DNA of 64,000 nucleotides from an uncultured Lachnospiraceae bacterium (GTDB taxonomy: Bacteria; Bacillota; Clostridia; Lachnospirales; Lachnospiraceae), in NCBI GenBank assembly GCA_910584915.1, contig CAJUDM010000008.1:1-64000 (forward strand), in the 5' to 3' direction. The position numbers and the translations under genes are program-made. This document shows positions 18,225 through 25,666 of the stretch, piece by piece (position 1 is the stretch's first letter; every line of letters begins with the position of its first letter). Under the pieces are notes generated by a model. It saw only the letters and a list, made by a program, of their open reading frames with translations, was not told where the DNA came from and searched no databases.

Positions 18225-18383
18225 ATCAGGTTTGTTGAATAGAATGCGTAGGTTTTTTACATGAATTTTGATTTGTCTCCAGTGACAGTATGTGTCTTTG
18301 GTTATATTAATAACAAAATAAATAATTTCAATAAATATATAATATGCCCGAGTGGTTTTTAGCATTGTGAAGTTTCTGTGTAA

Positions 18384-18584
18384 TCAGGTTTCGTTGTCAA
18401 ACTTTTCCGATAGCTTTTTGCGCGTTTGCTTTTTGGCTTCTTTCAGAATTTTAGGATCTACTTGATAATCTTTCATCTTCTTTTCTATTTTATCCACATA
18501 TATATCATATAATTCAGGAAATTCCTCACACAGTTTCATGTAAATAGCCCACGTTTCGCTGATGTCTGTTTTCATATTAGTCAC
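18384..18584 (-). CDS. Small charged hypothetical protein
   Basis: 66 residues starting MTNMKTDISETWAIYMKLCE, rich in Lys and Glu, probably two helices, with no membrane segment. The ribosome site AAAGGA precedes the GTG start (18584) by ~5 bases; ATG 18575 is an alternative. The gene lies in AT-rich DNA unlike its neighbours, suggesting transfer or relaxed selection. No family recognised. Confidence 0.5.
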   Translation of the reverse strand: MTNMKTDISETWAIYMKLCEEFPELYDIYVDKIEKKMKDYQVDPKILKEAKKQTRKKLSEKFDNET

Positions 18585-18873
18585 TCATTCCTTTCGTTTT
18601 TCTCAGGCACAATCCATAATGAAAAATCTATTTTTCACACGATGCATTGCTTTTTTTCAGGGTAGTCTGAAATCAATATATTCACTATACACAATGCGTT
18701 CATTTTACGCAATATGTTCATTTCGCGACTATAAAGCGATAATGAAGAAGAGTTGATTGCAGAAAGGTAGTCAACTCTTCGCTGTGTTGCGATATGCCGG
18801 GCAGATTGCGATGTTTCCCGGGGAGCAGCGACAGGTAAGCTGATCGTTTGTAAGGAAAGGAGGAGAGCATACT
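18585..18873 (+). other. AT-rich intergenic stretch
   Basis: No convincing gene on either strand. The segment separates two divergent small genes and presumably carries both promoters. The GAAAGGAGGAGAG at its right end is the ribosome site of the XRE regulator. Confidence 0.4.
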
Positions 18874-19122
18874 GTGTATAATTACGATTCACTTTGGCGC
18901 ATTATGAAAGAGCAGGGGGTAACGACTTACAGCCTGATAAACCACTATAATATCAGCAGCCATACGATGCGTAATATCAGGCACAATGAGAATATTACAA
19001 TGGAGACGCTGCATAAGTTGTGCCAGATCCTGCATTGCCAGGCGAATGATATCGTAGAGATCACTTTCAGTGAAGAGGAAAAAGTTTTTTATACGGAAAC
19101 AAAGAAAAGGAGGAGACGCTGA
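18874..19122 (+). CDS. XRE-family helix-turn-helix regulator (Cro/CI type, YozG-like)
   Basis: 82 residues, essentially one helix-turn-helix domain: VTTYSLINHYNISSHTMRNI as helices 2-3 with MET-LHKLCQILHCQANDIVE behind it. This is the compact HTH_26/YozG form. It begins at GTG 18874 after AGGAGGAGAG, and the basic tail KKRRRR may aid DNA binding. Small regulators of this kind often accompany toxin-antitoxin or mobile modules; no partner is adjacent except the small ORF on the other strand. Confidence 0.85.
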   Translation: MYNYDSLWRIMKEQGVTTYSLINHYNISSHTMRNIRHNENITMETLHKLCQILHCQANDIVEITFSEEEKVFYTETKKRRRR

Positions 19123-19193
19123 AGTATAATCTGCTTTTAGAGATAATCGGGCACGAAGTTCCGATCTGCCTTCAGTTAAAAATGTTATTTATA

Positions 19194-19241
19194 GAAATAA
19201 GCATCCTAAACTTTGGACGGTCAGGGATGCTTATTTCTTTT
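19194..19241 (+). terminator. Strong intrinsic terminator, probably bidirectional
   Basis: GAAATAAGCATCC (19194-19206) pairs perfectly over 13 bp with GGATGCTTATTTC (19224-19236) and is followed by TTTTTA. It closes the XRE gene on the + strand. Confidence 0.85.
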
Positions 19242-19310
19242 TATGATTGTCTGTGTATGACAGTGCCGCAAAATAACAGGCGCTAATGTCTAAACTTTTT
19301 AACGGACCGG

Positions 19311-19340
19311 AAAAAGAAAAAGACCCGCAAACACGGGACT
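19311..19340 (-). terminator. Terminator of the tRNA-Gly transcript
   Basis: On the minus strand AGTCCCG-TGTTTG-CGGGTCT (one mismatch) is followed by TTTTCTTTTT. It lies 18 bases after the tRNA 3' end. Confidence 0.65.
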
Positions 19341-19357
19341 TTTCATACATAGAAAAA

Positions 19358-19430
19358 AGCGCGAGACGGGACTCGAACCCGCGACCCCGACCTTGGCAAG
19401 GTCGTGCTCCACCAACTGAGCCACTCGCGC
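19358..19430 (-). tRNA. tRNA-Gly (GCC)
   Basis: The minus strand folds as a tRNA. Acceptor stem GCGCGAG/CTCGCGC, D arm around GGCTCAGTTGGTGGAGC, anticodon arm CGACC-TTGCCAA-GGTCG with anticodon GCC, T arm GCGGG-TTCGAGT-CCCGT, and discriminator T as usual for glycine. The 3' CCA is not encoded. It lies alone between the XRE gene and traX-like gene, in AT-rich surroundings. Confidence 0.96.
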
Positions 19431-19638
19431 ATTTGCGTTGTTATTTTGTGATTTCCTTAACGCAAGATTTATATTATCAAAGGCTAAAACTTTTGTCAAC
19501 ACTTTTTTGGAAATTTTTTGATACAAAATTTTTAAAATTAAAGCGGTTTGACAGTTCTTTCCTGTTCTGGTACATTTAGAAAATCAAGGTACATATAAGA
19601 ATACAGTGAGCAGCAATTGGGAGGGCAGGGCGGCAGGG

Positions 19639-20511
19639 ATGAACAACAGGAAAATCAGATTTCTTGACAGTGATAGATTAAAGCTGATAGCGATAGTCAC
19701 GATGCTGATCGACCATATCGGGGCGGCAATCCTTTTTCCGGCGAGGATGACGGGAGTGAATATTTCGGGCAGCTGGATCGATATGTACAGTCTCTTTCGC
19801 AGTATCGGCAGGATGGCATTCCCGATCTTTGTATTTCTTCTGGTGGAGGGATTCTTCCATACGCACAGCAGAAAGAAATATTTCGGGCGGCTTTTGCTCT
19901 TTGCGCTGGTTTCGGAGATCCCCTTTGATCTGGCAATTTATGGAGATATTGTCTATATGGGCAGCCAGAATGTTTTCTGGACGCTGACGATAGGATTTCT
20001 GGCAATTTGGGGATTGGAAAAGCTGTATGAAATAAACAGGACCGGTTCGAAAATTTATGGAAAGAATATGGAGCGGAGCAACCGCCTGATGAGGCGGGCG
20101 AGGAATAAGCATGATTGGCGTGAAATGGATCGTCAGCAGTTGATCCGGAGATCGGATGTCAGGTTCAGTACGGGATATCCGTTTGTGACGGGTATGCTTG
20201 CTCTTATACTTGTTTTTGCGGGTGTGTTTCTGGCGTCGGTTCTGCGGGTTGATTACAGTATATATGGCTATCTGCTGATCGTTCTGTTTTATTTCGGAAA
20301 ACATAATCAGATTCCTCCGCTGTCTGTCTGTATTGGCGGGTATCTCCTGTTTTTGTGGGAACCGCACTGCATATTCGGATTTCTGCTGATCCTGCTTTAC
20401 AATGGCACAAGAAAAAAGAGAGGAAAGGGATTCCAGTATTTTTTCTATCTGTTTTATCCGGTACATTTGTTGATTTTAGGGCTGATCAGGGTGGCTTTTT
20501 TTGCGGGGTAG
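19639..20511 (+). CDS. TraX-family integral membrane protein
   Basis: 290 residues with about eight hydrophobic segments. The N-terminal signature LKLIAIVTMLIDHIGAA with SIGRMAFPIFVFLLVEGFFH is typical of the TraX family. Plasmid TraX acetylates pilin, while chromosomal Firmicute members have no settled role. A Gly-, Arg- and Lys-rich cytoplasmic loop lies near residues 145-175. ATG 19639 is chosen (AGGG 8 bases before); GTG 19606 has no ribosome site. Confidence 0.88.
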   Translation: MNNRKIRFLDSDRLKLIAIVTMLIDHIGAAILFPARMTGVNISGSWIDMYSLFRSIGRMAFPIFVFLLVEGFFHTHSRKKYFGRLLLFALVSEIPFDLAIYGDIVYMGSQNVFWTLTIGFLAIWGLEKLYEINRTGSKIYGKNMERSNRLMRRARNKHDWREMDRQQLIRRSDVRFSTGYPFVTGMLALILVFAGVFLASVLRVDYSIYGYLLIVLFYFGKHNQIPPLSVCIGGYLLFLWEPHCIFGFLLILLYNGTRKKRGKGFQYFFYLFYPVHLLILGLIRVAFFAG

Positions 20512-20576
20512 TGTTATACTGAAATTAACTGAGGACGGCATATGTAGGAGAAGGACGTATGTGCAGCCTGATAACG

Positions 20577-20715
20577 GCAGATGCGTCAGGGCGGCATCTG
20601 CGGAACTGAAAAACAGCGGATACACCGGAACACACAGCTTCATTTACGGATGCGTATTGTGCAGCCGGAAATGTAAGCTCATGGAAAGTGTGTGGAGGGG
20701 TATCCGCGGAACTAG
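20577..20715 (+). repeat. Structured palindromic element, diverged copy, directly before the beta-CASP gene
   Basis: Two hairpins each ending in GGAACT. The first is GCAGATGC (20577-20584) / GCATCTGC (20594-20601) followed by GGAACTG. The second, 20616-20707, has outer stem GCGGATACACC/GGGGTATCCGC, inner stems CACAC/GTGTG, AGCTTCATTT/AAATG-t-AAGCT and TGC/GCA, and internal loops with ACGG and CCGG, then GGAACTAG. The layout matches the tandem element at 27.9-28.1 kb, with different but still paired bases. It ends 15 bp before the next start codon. Confidence 0.7.
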
Positions 20716-20730
20716 CATGGAGGGCATGGT

Positions 20731-22329
20731 ATGAAACTAATGTTTATCGGGGCGGATCATGAGGTGACAGGCAGCTGTCATTATCTGGAAGCCTGTGGAA
20801 AGCGGATTCTGATTGATTATGGTATGGAGCAGGGCGTCAATGTCTTTGAGAATGTGGAACTGCCGGTACAGGAGTCGCTGATCGACTATGTGCTGCTGAC
20901 GCATGCCCATATCGACCATTCCGGCATGCTGCCGGCGCTGTACGCAAAGGGATTCCGCGGGCGTATCTTTGCAACGGAGGCGACAGCCGATCTCTGCGGC
21001 ATTATGCTCCGTGACTGTGCCCATATCCAACAGCAGGAAGCGGAGTGGAAAAACAGGAAGGCAAAGAGAAGCGCGCACCTGGAAACAATGGAACCAATCT
21101 ATACGATGGAGGATGCGGACGGCGCGATCAGAGCGTTGGTGCCCTGCGCCTACAATCAGAAGGTGGAACTGGCGGAAGGCATAGAGATCCGCTTTACGGA
21201 CATCGGGCATCTGCTCGGCTCGGCGAGTATCGAGGTATGGTTAAAAGAGGGAAATGTGGAGAAAAAGATCGTATTTTCGGGGGATATCGGAAATCTGGAC
21301 CAGCCCCTTATCTGCGATCCGGCGTACACCGAGGAGGCGGACTATGTGGTGATGGAGTCCACCTACGGCAACAGAATCCACTCGGACACAAAGCCTGATT
21401 ATGTGCATGAACTTGCGGGCATTATTCAGGAGACATTCGACAGAGGAGGCAATGTGGTCATTCCTTCTTTTGCGGTGGGCAGGACACAGGAACTTTTGTA
21501 TTTCCTGCGGCAGATCAAAGCGGAGAACCTGATAGAGGGACATCCGAACTTCCCGGTCTACGTGGACAGCCCGCTTGCCGTGGACGCGACGGAGATTTTC
21601 AACAGGAACATTGAATCCTGCTTTGATGAAGAGGCTATGGAACTGGTACATCAGGGCATCAACCCGATTTCATTCCCGGGGCTCAAGCGCTCCATCACCA
21701 GCGATGAATCGAAGATGATCAATTTTGACAGCGAGCCCAAGGTGATCATTTCAGCTTCCGGCATGTGTGAGGCGGGGCGTATCCGCCACCATCTGAAACA
21801 CAATCTGTGGCGGGAGGAGTGTACGGTATTGTTCGTGGGCTTCCAGGCGATAGGGACGCTGGGACGTGCCATCGTGGAAGGAGCGGAACATGTGAAGCTC
21901 TTCGGGGAGAACGTGACTGTCCGGGCGCAGATCAAAACTCTTGTGGGTATGTCGGGACATGCGGACAAGAACGGGCTGATCGCATGGATCGAGGGCTTTA
22001 AGGAGAAACCGAGAAGAGTATTTATCGTCCACGGTGAGGATTCAGTCTGCAGAGAGTTTGCGGAGTGTCTGAAAGTGGAATACGGCCACCATACATACGC
22101 CCCCTACAGCGGCACGGAATTTGACCTTGCCGCCGACAGGCTGCTCTTTGAGGCTTCGCCTGTGCCTGTAAAAAAGAAAATCTTTATTGTATCCGATGTT
22201 TTCAACAGGCTTGTTGCGGCAGGCAAGCGCCTGATGGCGGTGATCGAGAAAAACCGGGGCGGAACGAACAAAGAATTGTCGAAATTTGCGGATCAGATAA
22301 ACTCGCTGTGTGACAAATATGACAGGTGA
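20731..22329 (+). CDS. MBL-fold beta-CASP nuclease (CPSF73/YSH1-like)
   Basis: 532 residues. The metallo-beta-lactamase core has THAHIDHSGMLP (zinc ligands) and VFSGDIGN. The beta-CASP insert has ASGMCEAGRI and GMSGHADKNGL, and FIVHGED holds the last ligand. This class cleaves RNA endo- or exonucleolytically. It differs from RNase J in lacking the long C-terminal domain; the C-terminal ~60 residues are basic and probably family-specific. GGAGGG precedes the ATG by 7-8 bases. A structured repeat lies immediately upstream. Confidence 0.9.
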   Translation: MKLMFIGADHEVTGSCHYLEACGKRILIDYGMEQGVNVFENVELPVQESLIDYVLLTHAHIDHSGMLPALYAKGFRGRIFATEATADLCGIMLRDCAHIQQQEAEWKNRKAKRSAHLETMEPIYTMEDADGAIRALVPCAYNQKVELAEGIEIRFTDIGHLLGSASIEVWLKEGNVEKKIVFSGDIGNLDQPLICDPAYTEEADYVVMESTYGNRIHSDTKPDYVHELAGIIQETFDRGGNVVIPSFAVGRTQELLYFLRQIKAENLIEGHPNFPVYVDSPLAVDATEIFNRNIESCFDEEAMELVHQGINPISFPGLKRSITSDESKMINFDSEPKVIISASGMCEAGRIRHHLKHNLWREECTVLFVGFQAIGTLGRAIVEGAEHVKLFGENVTVRAQIKTLVGMSGHADKNGLIAWIEGFKEKPRRVFIVHGEDSVCREFAECLKVEYGHHTYAPYSGTEFDLAADRLLFEASPVPVKKKIFIVSDVFNRLVAAGKRLMAVIEKNRGGTNKELSKFADQINSLCDKYDR

Positions 22330-22332
22330 CAT

Positions 22333-22418
22333 ATGCGGAACTGGAACAGACCGAGCTGAAGGCGAGTGATACGGGCAAAGAGCGAAGCGTTTGCGAGTTG
22401 GATTTAGATGCGGAACTG
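22333..22418 (+). repeat. GGAACTG-containing leader before thyA
   Basis: ATGCGGAACTG occurs at 22333-22343 and again at 22408-22418, 75 bp apart; the second copy leads straight into the thyA ribosome site (AAATTAGGAG). Between them GCAAA...TTTGC can form a small hairpin. The GGAACTG ends resemble the structured elements at 20.6 and 28.0 kb, but the long palindrome is not clear here. Confidence 0.5.
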
Positions 22419-22433
22419 AAATTAGGAGAATAC

Positions 22434-23282
22434 ATGAGCGCGGCAGACAGAATATTTATTGACATGTGTAAAGACATTTTGGAAAACGGAACCAGCACTG
22501 AGGGGGAGAAAGTCAGACCGCACTGGGAGGATGGCACACCTGCTTATACGATAAAAAAATTCGGTGTGGTGAACCGGTATGACCTGTCGAAAGAATTCCC
22601 GATCCTGACACTCAGGAGGACAGCGCTTAAAAGCGCGACGGATGAGATGCTCTGGATCTGGCAGAAGAAGTCCAACAATATCCATGATCTGCACAGCCAT
22701 ATATGGGACGCGTGGGCGGATGAGGACGGCTCCATCGGGAAAGCCTACGGCTATCAGATGGGCGTAAAACATCAGTATAAAGAGGGCATGATGGATCAGA
22801 TCGACCGTGTGATCTTTGACCTGAAAAACAATCCGTTCAGCCGCCGGATCATGACGAACCTGTATGTACACCAGGACCTGCACGAGATGAACCTGTACCC
22901 CTGCGCCTACTCCATGACCTTCAATGTCACGCAGAAAAAGGGCGGGGAGAAGCTGACGCTGAACGCTGTGCTGAACCAGCGCTCCCAGGACGTTTTGACT
23001 GCCAACAACTGGAACGTTGTCCAGTACGCCGTCCTGGTTCACATGCTGGCGCAGGTGTGCGGTATGAACGTGGGTGAACTTGTGCATGTCATAGCTGACG
23101 CCCACATATACGACCGGCATATCCCGATCGTAGAGGAACTGATCACAAGGGAACCCCACGAAGCACCGGTATTCTGGCTCAACCCGGATGTCCACGATTT
23201 TTATGAGTTTACAAGAAACGATGTGCGCGTGGATAACTATAGTACGGGAGAACAGATAAAAAATATACCCGTAGCGATATAA
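22434..23282 (+). CDS. thyA: Thymidylate synthase
   Basis: Methylates dUMP to dTMP with methylene-tetrahydrofolate. 282 residues with recognisable family blocks: PILTLRRTALKSATDEMLWI, NPFSRRIMTNLYV, NAVLNQRSQDVLTANNWNVV (QRS-D) and AHIYDRHI. The catalytic Cys is in NLYPCAYSMTF, where most ThyA have PCH; the His is replaced by Ala. ATG 22434 is preceded by AGGAG at 7 bases. The frame is open further upstream, but that part is the repeat-containing leader. folA follows one gene later, the usual functional pairing. Confidence 0.95.
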   Translation: MSAADRIFIDMCKDILENGTSTEGEKVRPHWEDGTPAYTIKKFGVVNRYDLSKEFPILTLRRTALKSATDEMLWIWQKKSNNIHDLHSHIWDAWADEDGSIGKAYGYQMGVKHQYKEGMMDQIDRVIFDLKNNPFSRRIMTNLYVHQDLHEMNLYPCAYSMTFNVTQKKGGEKLTLNAVLNQRSQDVLTANNWNVVQYAVLVHMLAQVCGMNVGELVHVIADAHIYDRHIPIVEELITREPHEAPVFWLNPDVHDFYEFTRNDVRVDNYSTGEQIKNIPVAI

Positions 23283-23310
23283 ATCAAATAATATGGAGGG
23301 AACGACAGCC

Positions 23311-23724
23311 GTGAGCTATGATCTGATGGTTTTTGAAAAAACGAAGGCGCCTGCCGCGAAAAAAGAGTTTATGGCATGGTATGAAAAGCAGGTTGAATGG
23401 GGCGAGGAGCACGATTACGAAACGATAGGTGTGTCTTCTCCCGCATTACAGAATTGGTTTATGGAAATGAAAGAAACCTTTCCGCCTATGAATGGGGAAT
23501 ATGCACCGGCGCCTGAACTTCTGGATGAGGAGGAAGGTTTAGAAAGCTATATGACAGATTACAGTATTGGGCGGGAGGTAATTTACGCTGCATTTTCATG
23601 GTCTGTCGCGGAGGAAGCTTATGAACTTATGCGCAGCCTGGCACAGAAGCACAAGGTTGGGTTTTTTGATGTGAGTTCGGATGATGGCGATATCATCTTA
23701 CCGGATGGAACGATGATAGTGTGA
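23311..23724 (+). CDS. Conserved hypothetical protein between thyA and folA
   Basis: 137 residues from a GTG start (23311) placed 9 bases after GGAGGG. The sequence begins MSYDLMVFEKTKAP and has a central PALQNWFMEMKETFPPMNG and a C-terminal SIGREVIYAAFSWSVAEEAY...VGFFDVSS. Similar soluble proteins occur across distant bacteria with no assigned function. It has no signal or membrane segment. Its place between two folate/dTMP genes may be accidental. Confidence 0.8.
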   Translation: MSYDLMVFEKTKAPAAKKEFMAWYEKQVEWGEEHDYETIGVSSPALQNWFMEMKETFPPMNGEYAPAPELLDEEEGLESYMTDYSIGREVIYAAFSWSVAEEAYELMRSLAQKHKVGFFDVSSDDGDIILPDGTMIV

Positions 23725-23778
23725 TGTCCGGCTGATGCTTCCCACAGTCCGCCAACCGCAAACGAAAGGAAATGTGAC

Positions 23779-24279
23779 ATGAATTTAATCGTTGCAGCAG
23801 ACAAAAACTGGGCGATCGGCAATAAGGAAAACCTCCTTGTGCGAATCCCCAGCGACCACAAAATGTTTCAGCAGGAGACCACCGGGAAAGTGGTGATCCT
23901 GGGCAGAAAAACGATGGAGACTTTTCCGGGAAAGCAGCCGCTGAAAAACCGCACCAATATCATCCTGTCGAGAAAGCCGGACTATCAGGTAAAAGGCGCG
24001 GTCGTGGTGCACAGCATAGAGGAACTTCTAAAGGAGTGCGGAAAGTATGAGGAGAAGGACCTCTATGTGATCGGCGGTGAGAGTATATACAGACAGCTCC
24101 TGCCCTACTGCGATACGGCACATGTGACAAAAATCGACAGGGCTTATGCGGCGGATGCCTATTGCCCGGACCTGGATCAGGATGAGGACTGGGAGATCAC
24201 GGCGGCAAGTGAGGAGCAGGTTTACTTTGATATCACATATCATTTTGTAAAATATGAGAGAAAATCTTCCGGACAATGA
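23779..24279 (+). CDS. folA: Dihydrofolate reductase
   Basis: Regenerates tetrahydrofolate with NADPH, completing the cycle used by ThyA. 166 residues, the normal length. Visible motifs: NLIVAADKNWAIGN at the start, the active-site Asp in IPSDHKMF, GKVVILGRKTMETFP, NIILSR and LYVIGGESIYRQLLP (NADPH loop). The ATG follows AAAGGAAATGTGAC. The stop is 14 bp before the next lipoprotein gene. Confidence 0.96.
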   Translation: MNLIVAADKNWAIGNKENLLVRIPSDHKMFQQETTGKVVILGRKTMETFPGKQPLKNRTNIILSRKPDYQVKGAVVVHSIEELLKECGKYEEKDLYVIGGESIYRQLLPYCDTAHVTKIDRAYAADAYCPDLDQDEDWEITAASEEQVYFDITYHFVKYERKSSGQ

Positions 24280-24293
24280 TGGCGGGATAGAGC

Positions 24294-25358
24294 ATGAGAA
24301 AATACAGAAAACGGAAACAGGCAGCGGGGATGATAGCAGCGATTCTCATCGCCCTTTGCCTTGCAGGGTGCGGGAGCGTTAACAGGGACACCAGGATCGT
24401 GCTGACCACCGGTTTTACGAAGGACGAGATATTCCGGATAGAGACGGCTTCCTGCTACAAGAAAGAAGTGATGGTATATCTGACAAATCTGCAGAATCAG
24501 TATGAGCAGGTTTATGGGACAGAGATATGGATGAAGGAGCAGGACGGCGTCACGATCGAGGAGAGCGTGAAGCAGGCTGTATTGGCGGAGATCGCCCAGA
24601 TCAAGACGATGAACCTGATGGCGGAAAATTACGGACTTGCACTTGACGAGACTGAGACGGAAGCGGTGAACGAGGCTGCAAAGGTTTATTTTGAGTCGCT
24701 GACTGATGTGGAAAAGGAACAGATGGATGTGACGCTTGATACGATACGGCAGCTCTACAGGGAGTATGCCCTGGCGGATAAAGTGTATGATTATATGATA
24801 GAGGATGTGAATCCGGAGATCAGCGATGATGAGGCGAGGACTATCACGCTTCAGCAGATCCTGATAAAGACAGGGACAAAGGACAAGGCGGGCAATATTA
24901 CTCCATACTCGGAACAGCAGAAAAGCTATGCCTACGCCACGGCAGTGGAAGCCCTGCGCCGCGTGGAGGCGGGCGAGGATTTTGATGTGGTGGCGAGCAG
25001 GTACAATGAGGCGGAGGAGAGTACAGTCTTTATCCGAAAGGGTGAGCGGGAGGCAGCGTATGAGGAAGCGGCATTTGTGCTGGGCAACGAGGAAGTGAGC
25101 GATGTCATTGAGACGGAGGAAGGATATTATATCCTGAAGTGCGTCAGTACGCTGAACAGGGAAGAGACTGATATGAATAAGATAAAGATCGTGGAGGAGC
25201 GCCGGAAGGAGGCGTTCAGTAAAGAGTATGACTCCTATGTGCAGACGTTGACGCGCCATATAAACGAGGAACTCTGGCAGGAGGTTACACTGCTCCACGA
25301 CAGCGAGATTACCACTTCGGATTTTTTTGATGTGTTTGCGGAATATTACAGACAGTGA
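24294..25358 (+). CDS. PrsA/SurA-like peptidyl-prolyl isomerase lipoprotein
   Basis: Extracytoplasmic foldase anchored by lipid. 354 residues: signal peptide with lipobox LCLAGC (Cys about residue 25), helical N-terminal chaperone region (~40-180), then a parvulin domain (LQQILIKTG...; GEDFDVVASRYNEAEES; EEGYYILKCV). A C-terminal helix follows, as in PrsA. It probably helps secreted proteins fold. Start ATG 24294 follows GGCGGGATAGAGC, a weak ribosome site. Confidence 0.9.
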   Translation: MRKYRKRKQAAGMIAAILIALCLAGCGSVNRDTRIVLTTGFTKDEIFRIETASCYKKEVMVYLTNLQNQYEQVYGTEIWMKEQDGVTIEESVKQAVLAEIAQIKTMNLMAENYGLALDETETEAVNEAAKVYFESLTDVEKEQMDVTLDTIRQLYREYALADKVYDYMIEDVNPEISDDEARTITLQQILIKTGTKDKAGNITPYSEQQKSYAYATAVEALRRVEAGEDFDVVASRYNEAEESTVFIRKGEREAAYEEAAFVLGNEEVSDVIETEEGYYILKCVSTLNREETDMNKIKIVEERRKEAFSKEYDSYVQTLTRHINEELWQEVTLLHDSEITTSDFFDVFAEYYRQ

Positions 25359-25464
25359 TGTAAAGATTGCGGGAAAAACGATCAGATTGTTGCAGAAACA
25401 CTGAATTTAGAGAAATTTAAGAAATGCCGGAAAGCCGGAAAAATCAAGGGTTTTCGCCGGATTA

Positions 25465-25491
25465 TTAGCACTCATTCCAAATGAGTGCTAA
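25465..25491 (+). promoter_or_regulatory. CIRCE operator (HrcA binding site)
   Basis: TTAGCACTC-N9-GAGTGCTAA, a perfect 9-bp inverted repeat with a 9-bp spacer, identical to the CIRCE consensus. It lies 8 bp upstream of the -35 box of htpG, so HrcA is expected to repress htpG until heat shock. Confidence 0.95.
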
Positions 25492-25498
25492 TTTTCTC

Positions 25499-25527
25499 TT
25501 GACTTGTTTACGGGAGAGGGATAAACT
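25499..25527 (+). promoter_or_regulatory. htpG promoter
   Basis: TTGACT (25499-25504), 17-bp spacer, TAAACT (25522-25527). The transcript would have a ~130-nt leader before the htpG start. Confidence 0.75.
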
Positions 25528-25666
25528 TGTACGTAGCGGGTGCAAAGGAAGGTTATGGCGCTCTGCGGCAGCCTTTTTTGCACGGGAGAGTACAGCGGGC
25601 GCATACGCCGTAAGACGGGGTATGACAGGAAACAATATCAGGAAGAAAAGAAGGAGTGATTGAGAA

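Noticed and set aside
19639..20511. Evidence for a conjugative element from the TraX-like gene
   Set aside because: TraX homologues are common on Firmicute chromosomes, and no relaxase, T4SS or integrase is present here.
20501..20734. 77-residue frame between traX-like and beta-CASP genes
   Set aside because: Coincides with the structured palindromic element; composition reflects the hairpins rather than a protein.
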